A stretch of DNA of 39,924 nucleotides from Candidatus Mediterraneibacter gallistercoris (lineage in GTDB: Bacteria > Bacillota_A > Clostridia > Lachnospirales > Lachnospiraceae). The position numbers and the translations under genes are program-made. This document shows, piece by piece, positions 1-9,451 of the stretch (its first letter is position 1; every line of letters begins with the position of its first letter). Location of the stretch: assembly GCA_019119745.1 (NCBI GenBank), contig DWWI01000052.1, positions 1 to 39,924 of the forward strand, given 5' to 3'. The notes below the pieces were generated by a model. It ran no database searches. It saw only the letters and a program-made list of their open reading frames with translations, and was not told where the DNA came from.

Positions 1-842
1 TAGTGGAAGTACCATACGAACAGCGCGCCGCTCTCGATCATCATATCGTAGAAGGCTTCGCTGCTTACATCCTCAAAGTTCTGGCTCGTGTAACATACTG
101 AGATACCGAACGGCAGCTTATGCTCTTTCATCAGCTCCATTGCATGGCGTACTTTGTGGTAGACTCCCTCGCCGCGGCGTCCGTCGTTTGCTTTCTCAAA
201 TCCCTCCAGACTGATCGCCGGCACGAAGTTCTTCACTCTGAGCATCTCCTGACAGAACTCTTCATCAATCATCGTTCCGTTTGTAAACGCGAGGAACTCG
301 CAGTCCGGATGCATCTCACAGATTTTAAAGATATCTTTCTTGCGCACTGTAGGCTCCCCGCCGGTATAGATATACATATAGGTGCCCAGTTCCTTGCCCT
401 GACGGACAATAGAATCAATATCTTCCAGACTCAGATTATACTGATGACCATATTCTGCTGCCCAGCAGCCTGTACAGTTCAGGTTACATGCTGTCGTAGG
501 ATCCAGCAGGATCGCCCACGGGATATTGCAGTTATATTTCTTTGCCATCTCCTCCTGGGTTGCGCTTCCTTTCAGGCTTGCATTTGTAATAAAGTTCTGG
601 AAAAATGATCTGCGCACGCCCGGATCCAGCTCATAGAGCCTTAAAATAAGCTGATACCAGTTATTCTTCTCTTCAATAGATTTTCTGATCGCGTTTCTCT
701 GGCTCGTATACCAGTCCTTGGGCATAAAACGGTCTACAAAGGCCATCAGTTTCGGGATATTCTCCTCCGGATTGCCTTCAAGATAATTAAGAGCCTGATT
801 TACTGTAAATTCCTGCATTGTTTCTTTGATTGACTTTCCCAT
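1..842 (-). CDS. Radical SAM protein, N-terminal 280 residues (cut by window edge)
   Basis: The gene runs off the left edge, so only the first 280 codons are visible. The start is the ATG at 842, preceded by GGGAGA. About 115 residues of helical sequence come first (begins MGKSIKETMQEF), then the strand-loop TTACNLNCTGCWA, which has the CX3CX2C cluster of radical SAM enzymes that bind a 4Fe-4S cluster and cleave S-adenosylmethionine. The following GGEPTVRKKD matches the conserved GGEP motif that contacts SAM. This family also often has a C-terminal SPASM-like region, which would lie outside the window. The substrate cannot be told. It lies 135 bp downstream of ftsH on the same strand; that gap has a TATAAT on the minus strand at about 962-967, so it may be transcribed separately. 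Confidence 0.85.
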   Translation of the reverse strand, partial: MGKSIKETMQEFTVNQALNYLEGNPEENIPKLMAFVDRFMPKDWYTSQRNAIRKSIEEKNNWYQLILRLYELDPGVRRSFFQNFITNASLKGSATQEEMAKKYNCNIPWAILLDPTTACNLNCTGCWAAEYGHQYNLSLEDIDSIVRQGKELGTYMYIYTGGEPTVRKKDIFKICEMHPDCEFLAFTNGTMIDEEFCQEMLRVKNFVPAISLEGFEKANDGRRGEGVYHKVRHAMELMKEHKLPFGISVCYTSQNFEDVSSEAFYDMMIESGALFVWYFH

Positions 843-977
843 TTGTAGTTCTCCCTTTCTGTTCGTCTTCTGTAAAATGTATTTGATGTCTGCATGATTT
901 ATCACCGCAGGGAGACTTAAGCCCCTCTGCCGGTACACATCGGCTGCAGATCTTGCTGTGTATTATAAAGAGCACCG

Positions 978-2801
978 TTATGCGGCGTTGAGTATATTCA
1001 TAAATTCTTCTCCAGTGATCGTCTCTTTGTCATAGAGATAATCTGCCAGCTGATCCAGTTTTTCCCGGTTGTCCGCAAGGATCTTCGCTGCTTTCTCATG
1101 CTGCTTTTTCACCAGTTCCACCACCTGGCGGTCAATCTCCGCCTGAGTTTCCGCGGAACAGCTCAGTGATGTGTCGCCGCCCAGATACTGATTGGTCACG
1201 GTCTCCATGGCCACCATGTCAAAATCTTTGCTCATGCCGTATCTGGTGATCATGGACCGGGCAAGCTTTGTCGCCTGCTCGATATCGTTGGAAGCGCCGG
1301 TCGATGAAGAATGGAATACCAGTTCCTCGGCCGCTCTTCCTCCGGTCAGTGTGGCAATCTTATTCTCCAGTTCTTCCTGACTCATCAGATAATGATTGCC
1401 TTCCTCCACCTGCATTGTATAACCAAGAGCTCCTGAAGTACGTGGAACGATCGTAATCTTCTGAACCGGAGCCGAATTGCTCTGCTTTGCAGCCACAAGG
1501 GCATGTCCGATTTCATGATAAGCGACCACCCGTTTCTCTTTATCTGTAAGGATTGCATTTTTCTTCTGATATCCTGCGATGACGACTTCGATGCTCTCCT
1601 CCAGATCTGACTCAGTCACATAATGTCTGTTCTCCCTTACCGCACGCAGCGCCGCCTCATTGATAATATTGGCAAGCTCTGCTCCGGATGCTCCGGACGC
1701 CATACGGGCGATCTTGTTGAAATCTACGGACTCGTCCAGCTTTACTTTCTTCGCATGGACTTTCAGTATCTCCTCACGGCCTTTCAGATCCGGAAGCTCT
1801 ACCGGTACCCTCCGGTCGAATCTTCCCGGTCTTGTAAGTGCCGGGTCAAGGGATTCCGGACGGTTTGTCGCTGCAAGAATAATAACGCCGTTGTTAGATT
1901 CAAAGCCGTCCATCTCGGTCAGGAGCTGGTTCAGTGTCTGCTCCCTCTCATCATTGCCTCCCACGCGGCCGTCACGTTTCTGACCGATGGCGTCGATCTC
2001 ATCGATAAATACGATACAGGGCGCCTTTTCCTTCGCCTGCTTGAACAGATCACGTACTTTCGACGCGCCCATGCCGACAAACATCTCTACGAATTCGGAG
2101 CCCGACATAGAGAAGAACGGCACATTTGACTCGCCGGCAACAGCTTTTGCAAGCATCGTCTTACCGGTTCCCGGAGGTCCTACAAGAAGGATGCCTTTCG
2201 GCATGGAGGCTCCGATCTCTCTGTATTTTGCAGGATTATGAAGATAATCCACAATCTCTGACAGGTTTTCTTTCGCCTCATCTTCTCCGGCCACATCGGA
2301 AAAACGAATGCCCTCCGAAGATTTCACATATACCTTGGCGTTGCTCTTCCCCATTCCGAAGATCATGGAGTCGGGTCCTCCGCTGGCACGGTTCATCAGT
2401 TTTCTCGACATATACTGGCCGATTCCGATAAAGATAACGATCGGAAGGATCCACGAAAGAAGGAAGGACAATACCGGTGACATCTGCTCGATGATCTGCC
2501 CCGAGAATTTTGCTCCTGATTCATACAGTCTCTCGGTCATTCCCGGATCTTCCACCATTCCGGTCTTATAGACCTGATCTCCGTCTTTATTCGTAAAGAT
2601 CACTTCATTATCTTCCTGATTGATCTGTACCTGACCGATCTCCTCTTTCTCTGTCATCTTAATAAATGTATCGTAACCGACTTCCTTTACCTGACGTTCC
2701 GCTGCCCACGGCATAAACAGGAAATTAAACAGAAGCAGAACTGCCAGAACAATTACATAATAATAGATCAGTGGTTTTCTCGGTTTCTTTACTTCTTGCA
2801 T
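978..2801 (-). CDS. ftsH: ATP-dependent zinc metalloprotease FtsH
   Basis: Membrane-anchored AAA+ protease that degrades misfolded and regulatory membrane and cytosolic proteins as a hexamer. At 607 residues it is of normal length. Visible parts in order are a transmembrane helix at about 11-33, a short extracytoplasmic domain, a second helix at about 108-130, Walker A GPPGTGKT at 208-215, Walker B with [12 protein letters not shown], the second region of homology ([21 protein letters not shown]), and the zinc motif HEIGH at about residue 430. The ATG has a strong GAGGAGG site. The start lies inside the end of the upstream coiled-coil gene (13-nt overlap), so translation is probably coupled. 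The C-terminal tail is short. Confidence 0.97.
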   Translation of the reverse strand: MQEVKKPRKPLIYYYVIVLAVLLLFNFLFMPWAAERQVKEVGYDTFIKMTEKEEIGQVQINQEDNEVIFTNKDGDQVYKTGMVEDPGMTERLYESGAKFSGQIIEQMSPVLSFLLSWILPIVIFIGIGQYMSRKLMNRASGGPDSMIFGMGKSNAKVYVKSSEGIRFSDVAGEDEAKENLSEIVDYLHNPAKYREIGASMPKGILLVGPPGTGKTMLAKAVAGESNVPFFSMSGSEFVEMFVGMGASKVRDLFKQAKEKAPCIVFIDEIDAIGQKRDGRVGGNDEREQTLNQLLTEMDGFESNNGVIILAATNRPESLDPALTRPGRFDRRVPVELPDLKGREEILKVHAKKVKLDESVDFNKIARMASGASGAELANIINEAALRAVRENRHYVTESDLEESIEVVIAGYQKKNAILTDKEKRVVAYHEIGHALVAAKQSNSAPVQKITIVPRTSGALGYTMQVEEGNHYLMSQEELENKIATLTGGRAAEELVFHSSSTGASNDIEQATKLARSMITRYGMSKDFDMVAMETVTNQYLGGDTSLSCSAETQAEIDRQVVELVKKQHEKAAKILADNREKLDQLADYLYDKETITGEEFMNILNAA

Positions 2802-3274
2802 ACTGCCGCCTCCTCTTTTATCTGTCCTTTTCTTCTATTGTCTGCTTTATCACTGTCCGGTAATTTCTGACCGTCAAGTGCGCTCAAAGCAGAAATCAGT
2901 GCCTGCTGCATGGCAAGCGTGGCAAAATCCATAGCAAACTCCGCATAAAGCATTCCCGCCTCACTCTCATCCTCTTCCGGACTGCTTTCAGCGGAATGAA
3001 GATCTGATATGACCTGTTGTTTCAGCTCGTCTACCCTTCTCCTGTAGTCGAGCTGCACCTGTGTCAGCTTTGTCACAGCCGGAGAGCGGCACGACTTCGC
3101 TTTTTCTTCCATCAGCAGTGAGTTTTCCGCATACTCTTCTCTGGCTTTCTCCAGTTCGGAATGGATCTTGTCCCTTCCGCCCCGCTCACAGGTCCGGATC
3201 CTGCACTGCAGTTTTCCGTACTGCTCTTCCATTTCATACAATTTATAGGCAAATACGCTTTCATCAATATTCAT
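2789..3274 (-). CDS. Coiled-coil protein of unknown function, overlapping ftsH
   Basis: A 161-residue, highly charged soluble protein with no signal peptide or membrane segment. Residues 1-95 are rich in Glu, Lys and Arg with heptad-like spacing (for example IHSELEKAREEYAENSLLMEEKAK), suggesting a coiled coil. A second helical part contains MDFATLAMQQALISALSALDG. It starts at ATG 3274 after AAGGAGGATG and ends 13 nt inside ftsH, an arrangement that suggests coupled expression. I do not recognise the family; a role as FtsH adaptor or regulator is only a guess from position. Confidence 0.7.
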   Translation of the reverse strand: MNIDESVFAYKLYEMEEQYGKLQCRIRTCERGGRDKIHSELEKAREEYAENSLLMEEKAKSCRSPAVTKLTQVQLDYRRRVDELKQQVISDLHSAESSPEEDESEAGMLYAEFAMDFATLAMQQALISALSALDGQKLPDSDKADNRRKGQIKEEAAVCKK

Positions 3275-3546
3275 AGAAAGACATCCTCCTTTCTACGTCT
3301 TACGGAACCTACATTTTTTATATAGCAAATATGTAACTTGATTGCGACTCTCAATTTTTTAAATCTGTATTGACAAATCTTTGAATCTGTAAAAAATTCT
3401 GACAGATCAGAGATTTTGTAAAGACAGGAAAACAGAATTATAAGTGGTATCTCCGCCTTAAAACAGCTATATTGAAATTACCGGAAAGGGAATAAACAGA
3501 TAACAACTAACGAATAACTAGATAAAAGATAAAGGAGAAATGACGT

Positions 3547-4137
3547 ATGAGATGGTTTGATTCAGATTTTGATTATGTACAGGAACTCATAGATACATGG
3601 AACAGCAGAAGAAAGAAAATACGTACTGCATATATTATTATAGCGGCAGTCCTGCTCATCGCAGGAATACTGACCGCTGTATTCCCGGTAAGCATCTTTG
3701 CTGTCATGCAGTATTTTGCGGCGGCCGCAGTAATCGTGATCGGCATATACCACTTTGTCACATTTGCGTCCATGACTTATTATTTCAGAGATTATATGCT
3801 GCTTCTTTCAGGTATACTGAACGTACTGATCGGCATCATGCTGTTCTTCATGCCGGTCGCCCTGACAGTGCAGGTAATCACTTTCCTGCTCGCCTTTCTG
3901 CTGATCTTCAGCGGAGCGGAGAAACTCTCTCTTGCCTCAAGGCTCAGGTACTTCCGCATCCCTCATACAGGGAGTATGACGTTCAGCGGCGTGCTCAACA
4001 TTATCCTTGCAGTCATATTTCTGCTGCTGCCCTTTGTCTCGGCGCTGGCGCTGAACTACATCCTCGCCGCTTACCTGATCATCGTGGGGATCGCTCTTTT
4101 GATCGAGGCTGCAGGTATGCATAAGATCAGCCTTTGA
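3547..4137 (+). CDS. DUF308/HdeD-like membrane protein
   Basis: A 196-residue protein with about six hydrophobic helices arranged as repeated pairs, the pattern of the HdeD/DUF308 family. The family is widespread; E. coli HdeD is linked to acid resistance, but most members have no assigned activity. Helices include IIIAAVLLIAGILTAVFPV, LLLSGILNVLIGIMLFFMPV and a last pair ending in YLIIVGIALLIEAAGM. The N terminus is cytosolic-looking and charged (WNSRRKKIRT). The start ATG follows AAAGGAGAAATGAC. It is 40 bp upstream of a GT8 gene on the same strand, so the two are probably cotranscribed. Confidence 0.85.
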   Translation: MRWFDSDFDYVQELIDTWNSRRKKIRTAYIIIAAVLLIAGILTAVFPVSIFAVMQYFAAAAVIVIGIYHFVTFASMTYYFRDYMLLLSGILNVLIGIMLFFMPVALTVQVITFLLAFLLIFSGAEKLSLASRLRYFRIPHTGSMTFSGVLNIILAVIFLLLPFVSALALNYILAAYLIIVGIALLIEAAGMHKISL

Positions 4138-4177
4138 CCGGAAAATCAGTAACAGAATTTAAAGGAGATATAGCCAG

Positions 4178-5062
4178 ATGAATCAGATGGAACAAAATGA
4201 CGATATCATACATCACACTCGAAACAGAAAGAAGGACCGTATCCAGATCCTGACTACCCTCAACGGGGCCTATCTTCCCCGGCTTCAGGTGCTTCTCACC
4301 TCCATCCGCGTAAGCCAGCCGGAAGAGGCTGCAGATATCTGGCTGATGCACAGCGGCATCCCGCAGGAGGATCTGGAGCCCGTTGTCCGGCAGTGCGCCG
4401 TAATAGGATACGGATTCCATCCTCTCATGATCGACAGTACAGCTTTTGCCGATGCGCCTGTCAGTCGCCAGTATCCCCGTGAAATGTACTACCGTCTTCT
4501 GGCTCCGTTTTTCCTGCCCGGACATCTGCACCGCATCCTGTATCTGGATCCGGATATCCTTGTCATCAACCCGCTCCGCCCGCTCTGGGAGACGGATCTG
4601 AAAGGCTGCCTGTTCGCGGCGGCCGCGCACACGGGAAAAACCGAACTGGCTAATAATATCAACCAGATCCGCCTCGGTACAGATCACCCGTATTTTAATT
4701 CAGGTGTACTGCTGATGGACCTTGACCGCGGAAGGCAGGAAATCAATGCATCAGAGATCTTCAACTATACAAGAGAACACGCAAAAGAACTTCTCCTGCC
4801 GGATCAGGATATCCTGAATGCCATGTACGGCCGGCGTACGCTGGAGATTGATGATTCAATCTGGAACTATGATGCCCGCAACTACAATACTTATCTCTTA
4901 AGGAGCGGCGGCATATGCGACATGGACTGGGTAATGGGAAATACAGCCATCCTGCATTTCTGCGGAAAGTCCAAACCGTGGCAGAAAGGATATATCCACA
5001 GATTCGGCATACTGTACAAACACTATGCAAATCTCACAGAACAAAACAGGAGCAGACAGTAA
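4178..5062 (+). CDS. Glycosyltransferase family 8 protein
   Basis: A 294-residue cytosolic enzyme of the GT8 family (LgtC/GspA/glycogenin type), retaining transferases that use a nucleotide-sugar and Mn2+. Visible signatures are the N-terminal strand IQILTTLNGAYLPRLQVLL, the metal-binding DxD in ILYLDPDILVINPL, YFNSGVLLMDL, LPDQDILNAMY, and the final HFCGKSKPWQKGY, all typical of the family in this order. The start ATG follows AAAGGAGATATAG. It forms a probable operon with the DUF308 gene. Acceptor and donor sugar cannot be told; surface polysaccharide or glycan decoration is a general expectation only. Confidence 0.92.
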   Translation: MNQMEQNDDIIHHTRNRKKDRIQILTTLNGAYLPRLQVLLTSIRVSQPEEAADIWLMHSGIPQEDLEPVVRQCAVIGYGFHPLMIDSTAFADAPVSRQYPREMYYRLLAPFFLPGHLHRILYLDPDILVINPLRPLWETDLKGCLFAAAAHTGKTELANNINQIRLGTDHPYFNSGVLLMDLDRGRQEINASEIFNYTREHAKELLLPDQDILNAMYGRRTLEIDDSIWNYDARNYNTYLLRSGGICDMDWVMGNTAILHFCGKSKPWQKGYIHRFGILYKHYANLTEQNRSRQ

Positions 5063-5091
5063 TGTCCGCTCCTTCTTCATTTGCAATATTC

Positions 5092-5634
5092 TCAATCATG
5101 TTTTCCCGGAAACATCTTTCCCGTGATGATCTTTTCCATCTGTATGACCAGCTTTTCCTCATTCAGGTTTGGTTTTTCCATATACTGCAGCAGGACTCCC
5201 ACCATTCCGCAGGCATAAAACCTCAGCATCACTTCCAGATCATCCACGCTCAGGTCAAGCTCCGGAACCTTACTGCGCGCTATCTGCGCCAGATATACGG
5301 TTACCGCCTCGACAAGCATCCCCTCGATCTGAACCCAGCGGCGGGAATAGAGCAACCGCTCGAATTTTTTCCTGTTCTGCCGCACAAACGCGACATAAGT
5401 GGTCAGTGCTCCCAAACGGTCTTCTTCATTCAGGCTCTTCTGCACCAGCTCCTGCGTGGCACGTCGGAACGTCCACTCCAGCACATCCATAATATCTTTA
5501 AAGTGATAATAAAATGTCTGCCTTGAGATATGGCATTCCGCGATCAGCTTTGTCACCGTAATTTTATCTATGTCTTCCTTATCCAGCATCTGGGAAAAGG
5601 TATCTGCAATCACTGCTTTCATGTCTTCTCTCAT
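5092..5634 (-). CDS. TetR/AcrR family transcriptional regulator
   Basis: A 180-residue DNA-binding regulator. The N-terminal helix-turn-helix is clear: FSQMLDKEDIDKITVTKLIAECHISRQTFYYHFKD, residues about 14-48. The remainder is a helical ligand-binding domain resembling the TetR_C type found in DhaS-like regulators of Firmicutes. The ATG at 5634 follows AGAGGTG. It converges with the GT8 gene (29-bp gap) and lies 64 bp downstream of the PHP gene on the same strand, with its own TATAAT box, so it is probably expressed separately. The target is unknown; the neighbouring ABC/PHP operon is a candidate by proximity only. Confidence 0.9.
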   Translation of the reverse strand: MREDMKAVIADTFSQMLDKEDIDKITVTKLIAECHISRQTFYYHFKDIMDVLEWTFRRATQELVQKSLNEEDRLGALTTYVAFVRQNRKKFERLLYSRRWVQIEGMLVEAVTVYLAQIARSKVPELDLSVDDLEVMLRFYACGMVGVLLQYMEKPNLNEEKLVIQMEKIITGKMFPGKHD

Positions 5635-5662
5635 ATAAACACCTCTTCTGTGATGCTATTTT

Positions 5663-5691
5663 ATTATACCTTTTCCAAAGAAACAAGTAAA
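5663..5691 (-). promoter_or_regulatory. Putative promoter of the TetR-type gene
   Basis: On the minus strand a perfect TATAAT (5663-5668) lies 17 bp from a weak -35 (TTTACT, 5686-5691), about 30 bp upstream of the TetR start. Position and spacing fit a sigma-A promoter. Confidence 0.5.
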
Positions 5692-5698
5692 AAATTTA

Positions 5699-6694
5699 TC
5701 ATTTTGCAAGCCAGATCGGGTTACTCCATGCAGTTTTTCCGTTCTTGTCCGTACATTTTACCCGAACATAAGTCTCATGACCCTTCAGTTCGTATTCTCC
5801 GTGCTCAATCGTATCGTCATAAGATCCGCACACTCTGGAAATACCGTCATTTATATCATTTCCAGCAACAAAGTCAATCCTGTAGACCGGACTGCAGTCA
5901 ACGTAGGCCACATTGTCTCTGATTCCCCAGTCACGAATCTCCGGTCCCGATGATGAATAATAATTTCCTGCCAGCATATTCTGTACAATATCTTCATGCG
6001 TCAGCCTCTCTGCTTTGACCACGATGTAGCCTCCGCATGCGTCATCGAAATTTCCTTCATTATGATTGTCGTCCGATGCAAAAGCAAAAATTTTCTTTCC
6101 TTCTCTTAACATCACATCGAAATATGTTTCATCATATCCGGTATTACTTTCATTAACTGTATTATAGTTATAAATCTCAAGTGCCCAGATTCCTTCTGTA
6201 TTTATAAATTCCTCTTCTCTCACTCTCGACCATATCGGATGATTGTATGTAGCTACCATACCGTGCTGTATCATTTCATCCGCCAGTTTCTGGGCAGCCG
6301 CAGCCCCGTCCCATTGTCCGTAATATTTATGCACCGGATGGATCTCATTGTGCTGATACAATGGAAGGACCGCATTTCTCTGCATCTCCTCTGTGCCGAG
6401 AATGCCATGAATGTGATGTACTTTTTTTCTTCTCCCGGAAACCTCATCATAATAAAGGATTGCGGACGCTTCAAGCCCCGGCAGGATAATGAAGTCATCA
6501 CAGTCAAATTCCGCTCTGTAATCCGTATACTTATCATGTTCGGAAAAGCACAGAAAGTTGTATCCATGCTCTTTAAAAAGCTTTACAGACTGTTCAGGGG
6601 TAAGCATTCCATCAGAATTCACCGTATGGCTGTGAAGATTCCCCTTGTACCAGTTTCCTTTTTCCGAAAATCCGCGTATTGTAATTTTATCCAC
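5699..6694 (-). CDS. PHP-domain metal-dependent phosphoesterase
   Basis: A 331-residue soluble protein of the PHP family (polymerase and histidinol phosphatase superfamily), which hydrolyses phosphoesters with a trinuclear metal centre. The N terminus holds the metal motifs: LHSHTVNSDG (HxH, about residues 20-29), then SEHDKYTDYR, then a later NHPIW and FASDDNHNEG. A beta-rich C-terminal segment follows, probably not part of the PHP barrel. The start is GTG at 6694, chosen for its GGAGG site; the next ATG would lose the HxH motif. It is the last gene of the ABC transporter operon (24-bp gap after the ATPase). That suggests it acts on the imported compound, perhaps a phosphorylated one, but this is inference. 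Confidence 0.88.
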   Translation of the reverse strand: MDKITIRGFSEKGNWYKGNLHSHTVNSDGMLTPEQSVKLFKEHGYNFLCFSEHDKYTDYRAEFDCDDFIILPGLEASAILYYDEVSGRRKKVHHIHGILGTEEMQRNAVLPLYQHNEIHPVHKYYGQWDGAAAAQKLADEMIQHGMVATYNHPIWSRVREEEFINTEGIWALEIYNYNTVNESNTGYDETYFDVMLREGKKIFAFASDDNHNEGNFDDACGGYIVVKAERLTHEDIVQNMLAGNYYSSSGPEIRDWGIRDNVAYVDCSPVYRIDFVAGNDINDGISRVCGSYDDTIEHGEYELKGHETYVRVKCTDKNGKTAWSNPIWLAK

Positions 6695-6718
6695 TTTTTT
6701 CCTCCTTGCCGCCCGGTC

Positions 6719-7723
6719 TTAAAGCCGCACACAGTTATGATCGGCCACTCCTACATTGATCTTCTCACCCACATTAAACATAGACATACTCCGGAACAGC
6801 ACGTCTGCATACACTTCCACGCCATTGATATCAATATGGTAGCGGAGCACATTTCCTCTTGGCACATAGTCAATGATCGTTCCGTTCATACGGTAATCTT
6901 CCGTCGTGATCGTATCCTTGGACAGCAGGAAAGTCTCAGGACGGATTGCAAACTGTCCGCTGTTCCATTTCTTTCCTGTAATTGCTTCCATGGCATTCGC
7001 ATCCAGAATATTATAATTTCCGATGAATCCTGCCGCAAAAGTCGTCTCCGGTTTTGTATAAACTTCTACAGGACTGCCCGACTGTTCAATAACGCCGTCA
7101 TGGAACAGGTGTATCACATCAGACATTACCATTGCCTCATCCTGATCATGGGTTACGAACACAGACGTCAGACCAAGATCTTTGTGTATTCTCCGAATGC
7201 TCGTCTGAAGAGATTTTCTCAGTTTCGCATCAATAGCACTCAGAGGTTCATCCAGAAGCAGCACTTTCGGCTGCATCACAATTCCTCTCGCAAGAGCGAC
7301 CCTCTGTTGCTGTCCTCCGGAAAGATTTCCCGGGTACTCTTTTTCTTTTCCTTTTAACTCTACCATATCAATGGCATCTCTTACACGTCTTCCAATCTCA
7401 TCTGACGGAAGTTTCTGAAGTTTTAATCCGAAAGAAAGATTCTCTTCTACCGTCATATTCGGGAAAAGGCTGTACTGCTGGAACACCATTCCGATATTAC
7501 GGTCCTTTGGATCTTTGTTTGTAATATCCTCACCGTCCAGCAGTATCTGTCCCCCTGAGATCTGCTCAAGTCCTGCGAGACAGCGGAGCAGCGTACTCTT
7601 TCCACATCCGGAAGGGCCCAGAAGTGTAACAAAATCACCTTTCTGGATTTCCAGATTGATTCCCTTTAACACATGATTATCACCATAAAATTTATCGATA
7701 TTTTTAAATTCAATATAAGCCAT
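6719..7723 (-). CDS. ABC transporter ATP-binding protein, spermidine/putrescine (PotA) or iron type
   Basis: ATPase that powers the importer encoded upstream. The 334-residue protein has Walker A GPSGCGKST, Q-loop MVFQQYSLFPNMTV, signature LSGGQQQRVALARGI, Walker B VLLLDEPLSAID, and H-loop VTHDQDEAM. A C-terminal TOBE-like region (about 240-334) is the sort seen in PotA, FbpC and PhnT. I place the start at the ATG 7723 (MAYIEF); a longer frame would begin at 7777 inside the permease gene, with poor support. The gap to the preceding permease is only 5 bp. Together with two permeases and a lipoprotein it forms a complete type I importer. Confidence 0.93.
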   Translation of the reverse strand: MAYIEFKNIDKFYGDNHVLKGINLEIQKGDFVTLLGPSGCGKSTLLRCLAGLEQISGGQILLDGEDITNKDPKDRNIGMVFQQYSLFPNMTVEENLSFGLKLQKLPSDEIGRRVRDAIDMVELKGKEKEYPGNLSGGQQQRVALARGIVMQPKVLLLDEPLSAIDAKLRKSLQTSIRRIHKDLGLTSVFVTHDQDEAMVMSDVIHLFHDGVIEQSGSPVEVYTKPETTFAAGFIGNYNILDANAMEAITGKKWNSGQFAIRPETFLLSKDTITTEDYRMNGTIIDYVPRGNVLRYHIDINGVEVYADVLFRSMSMFNVGEKINVGVADHNCVRL

Positions 7724-7728
7724 TTTCT

Positions 7729-8535
7729 TTATCTGTCCTTTCTGTCTTTGCCCTTCGACTGCAGGAAAAATGCACAAGCCGAAATGATCAGAGTTACGAG
7801 GAAAAGTATAACGATCACGGCGCAGGTCCTCTGCCCGGATTTTTTCATTACATCATATAAATACATCTGTGCTGTCATAAACTGTCCGCCCGCCAGTGTA
7901 TTAATGATAACGAAATCACCAAATACAATTGCCATCGCCAGCATGACTGAAATTGTGACACCGCTCATAATATTCGGAATAACGACGCGGAAGAATGCGT
8001 AAAACTTGCTCGCTCCCAGCATCTGCGCCGCCTCGATAAGCCTTGGCGCCCCGACACCGTTCAGATTATTTCTGATTCCCCGATATACATAGGGAAGGAT
8101 TACAACCATATAAGTCGCAACAAGCATGAACATTCTGTCTCCGAAAGGTTCCGGCGCACTGCTGTAAAGCGACAGAACGCAGATTGGAAGGATGACGCCC
8201 TGGATTGCATACGGAATCGTACACAGAATCTGAATCATTTTATCCCATTCCGGATGGTAGACAACTACCACATACATCGCCAGCAGTACAAACACTGTAC
8301 ACAGCACGATCGGAACAATAGAAATAATAACCGTACGCCCGACTGCTTTCCAGAACAGAGGATCAGTAAACAGCTCTGTATAAGCTCCCAGAGTAAAACC
8401 TGTCGGCATCACGTCGATCCACTCCTGAAAAAGGGAGTAAATCAGCGTCATTACCAGTGGGAGAAGCAGATACACTATAATTACAATAATCGCAATCTTT
8501 GATCCTGCATTGCGTTTCTTTTTTTCTGTATTCAT
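7729..8535 (-). CDS. ABC transporter permease, PotC-like
   Basis: A 268-residue inner permease with six predicted helices and the EAA loop (RLIEAAQMLGASKFYAFFRVVIP), which contacts the ATPase. The first helix begins IAIIVIIVYLLLPLVMTL. Its ATG is fused to the stop of the upstream permease (TGATG, 1-nt overlap), so the two permeases are translationally coupled and should form a heterodimer. Similar genes serve spermidine/putrescine, Fe(III), thiamine or 2-aminoethylphosphonate uptake; the substrate is not readable from this subunit. Confidence 0.92.
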   Translation of the reverse strand: MNTEKKKRNAGSKIAIIVIIVYLLLPLVMTLIYSLFQEWIDVMPTGFTLGAYTELFTDPLFWKAVGRTVIISIVPIVLCTVFVLLAMYVVVVYHPEWDKMIQILCTIPYAIQGVILPICVLSLYSSAPEPFGDRMFMLVATYMVVILPYVYRGIRNNLNGVGAPRLIEAAQMLGASKFYAFFRVVIPNIMSGVTISVMLAMAIVFGDFVIINTLAGGQFMTAQMYLYDVMKKSGQRTCAVIVILFLVTLIISACAFFLQSKGKDRKDR

Positions 8536-9380
8536 CAGCGTCTCCCCCCTTTCTTTGGAGTCATCTTATTCTGTACGCCAATGGCGATCACCATGAAGAC
8601 CATCATGATGACTGCAATCGCACTTCCGAACTCCGGTCTCTGTATGATATCGCCGACGAACTGTTCCGACAGACGGATCGGAAGCAGTGATACATTGTTC
8701 ATCAGCAGTGCATAGGCAGACGCATAAGCTGCCAGTGCGTTGGCAAACAATACAGAAAATGTTCCCAGTATACTCGGCATCAGTACTGGGATGCCGACTT
8801 TCCTCCAGAATGTCATCCGGCTGCCGCCCAGAAGGGCAACCGCTTCTTTCCACTCTTTTCTGATCGAATCAAATGCCGGGATCAGCAGGAGTGTGGACAG
8901 GGGGATTTGGAAATATACATATATCAGCAGAAGTCCCCATACAGAATACAGGGGGAACTCCGCCAGAAATTCAATTCCGTAATTCGCGCCGATCATCGTC
9001 ATGACACCGATGTTTCCAAACATAATGATATATGCAAACGCCAGCGGTACGCCCGAAAAATTTGATACCATATTCAGAATACTCATGAATACCTGCTTCA
9101 GTTTACCTTTTTCCTCATGGACTGCTTTTGCACCGATAAATGCCACGAGCAGCCCGATAACCGAAGAAAGAATCGAGATGAGCAGACTGTTGACTATGGC
9201 CTGCTGATACAGTTTTCCGGTAAATATATTAATATAGTTATCAAGTGTAAATCCCATGTCTCCTCCCTCCGGGAAGAAACTTCTGATGACCGTAAAAATG
9301 ACCGGTATGATCTCAAACAGAAGACATAGCAGCAAAAACGGCACCAGCGCAAATATGTATGTTTTCTTTTGTGTTTTCAT
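8535..9380 (-). CDS. ABC transporter permease, PotB-like
   Basis: A 281-residue permease with six helices and an EAA loop (WKEAVALLGGSRMTFWRKVGIP). The first helix is TYIFALVPFLLLCLLFEIIPV. The ATG at 9380 follows AAGGTGAGG. It lies 71 bp downstream of the binding-protein gene and overlaps the second permease by one base. The pair with two distinct permeases is typical for spermidine/putrescine and ferric-type importers. Confidence 0.92.
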   Translation of the reverse strand: MKTQKKTYIFALVPFLLLCLLFEIIPVIFTVIRSFFPEGGDMGFTLDNYINIFTGKLYQQAIVNSLLISILSSVIGLLVAFIGAKAVHEEKGKLKQVFMSILNMVSNFSGVPLAFAYIIMFGNIGVMTMIGANYGIEFLAEFPLYSVWGLLLIYVYFQIPLSTLLLIPAFDSIRKEWKEAVALLGGSRMTFWRKVGIPVLMPSILGTFSVLFANALAAYASAYALLMNNVSLLPIRLSEQFVGDIIQRPEFGSAIAVIMMVFMVIAIGVQNKMTPKKGGRR

Positions 9381-9451
9381 ATTAACCTCACCTTTTACAT
9401 AAAACGGACCGCTGCACTTTATGCAGCAGTCCGGTCATCCGTCAATACATT

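Noticed and set aside
787..975. 62-residue frame upstream of the radical SAM gene (minus strand)
   Set aside because: It overlaps the N terminus of the radical SAM gene, has no ribosome site and no recognisable sequence.
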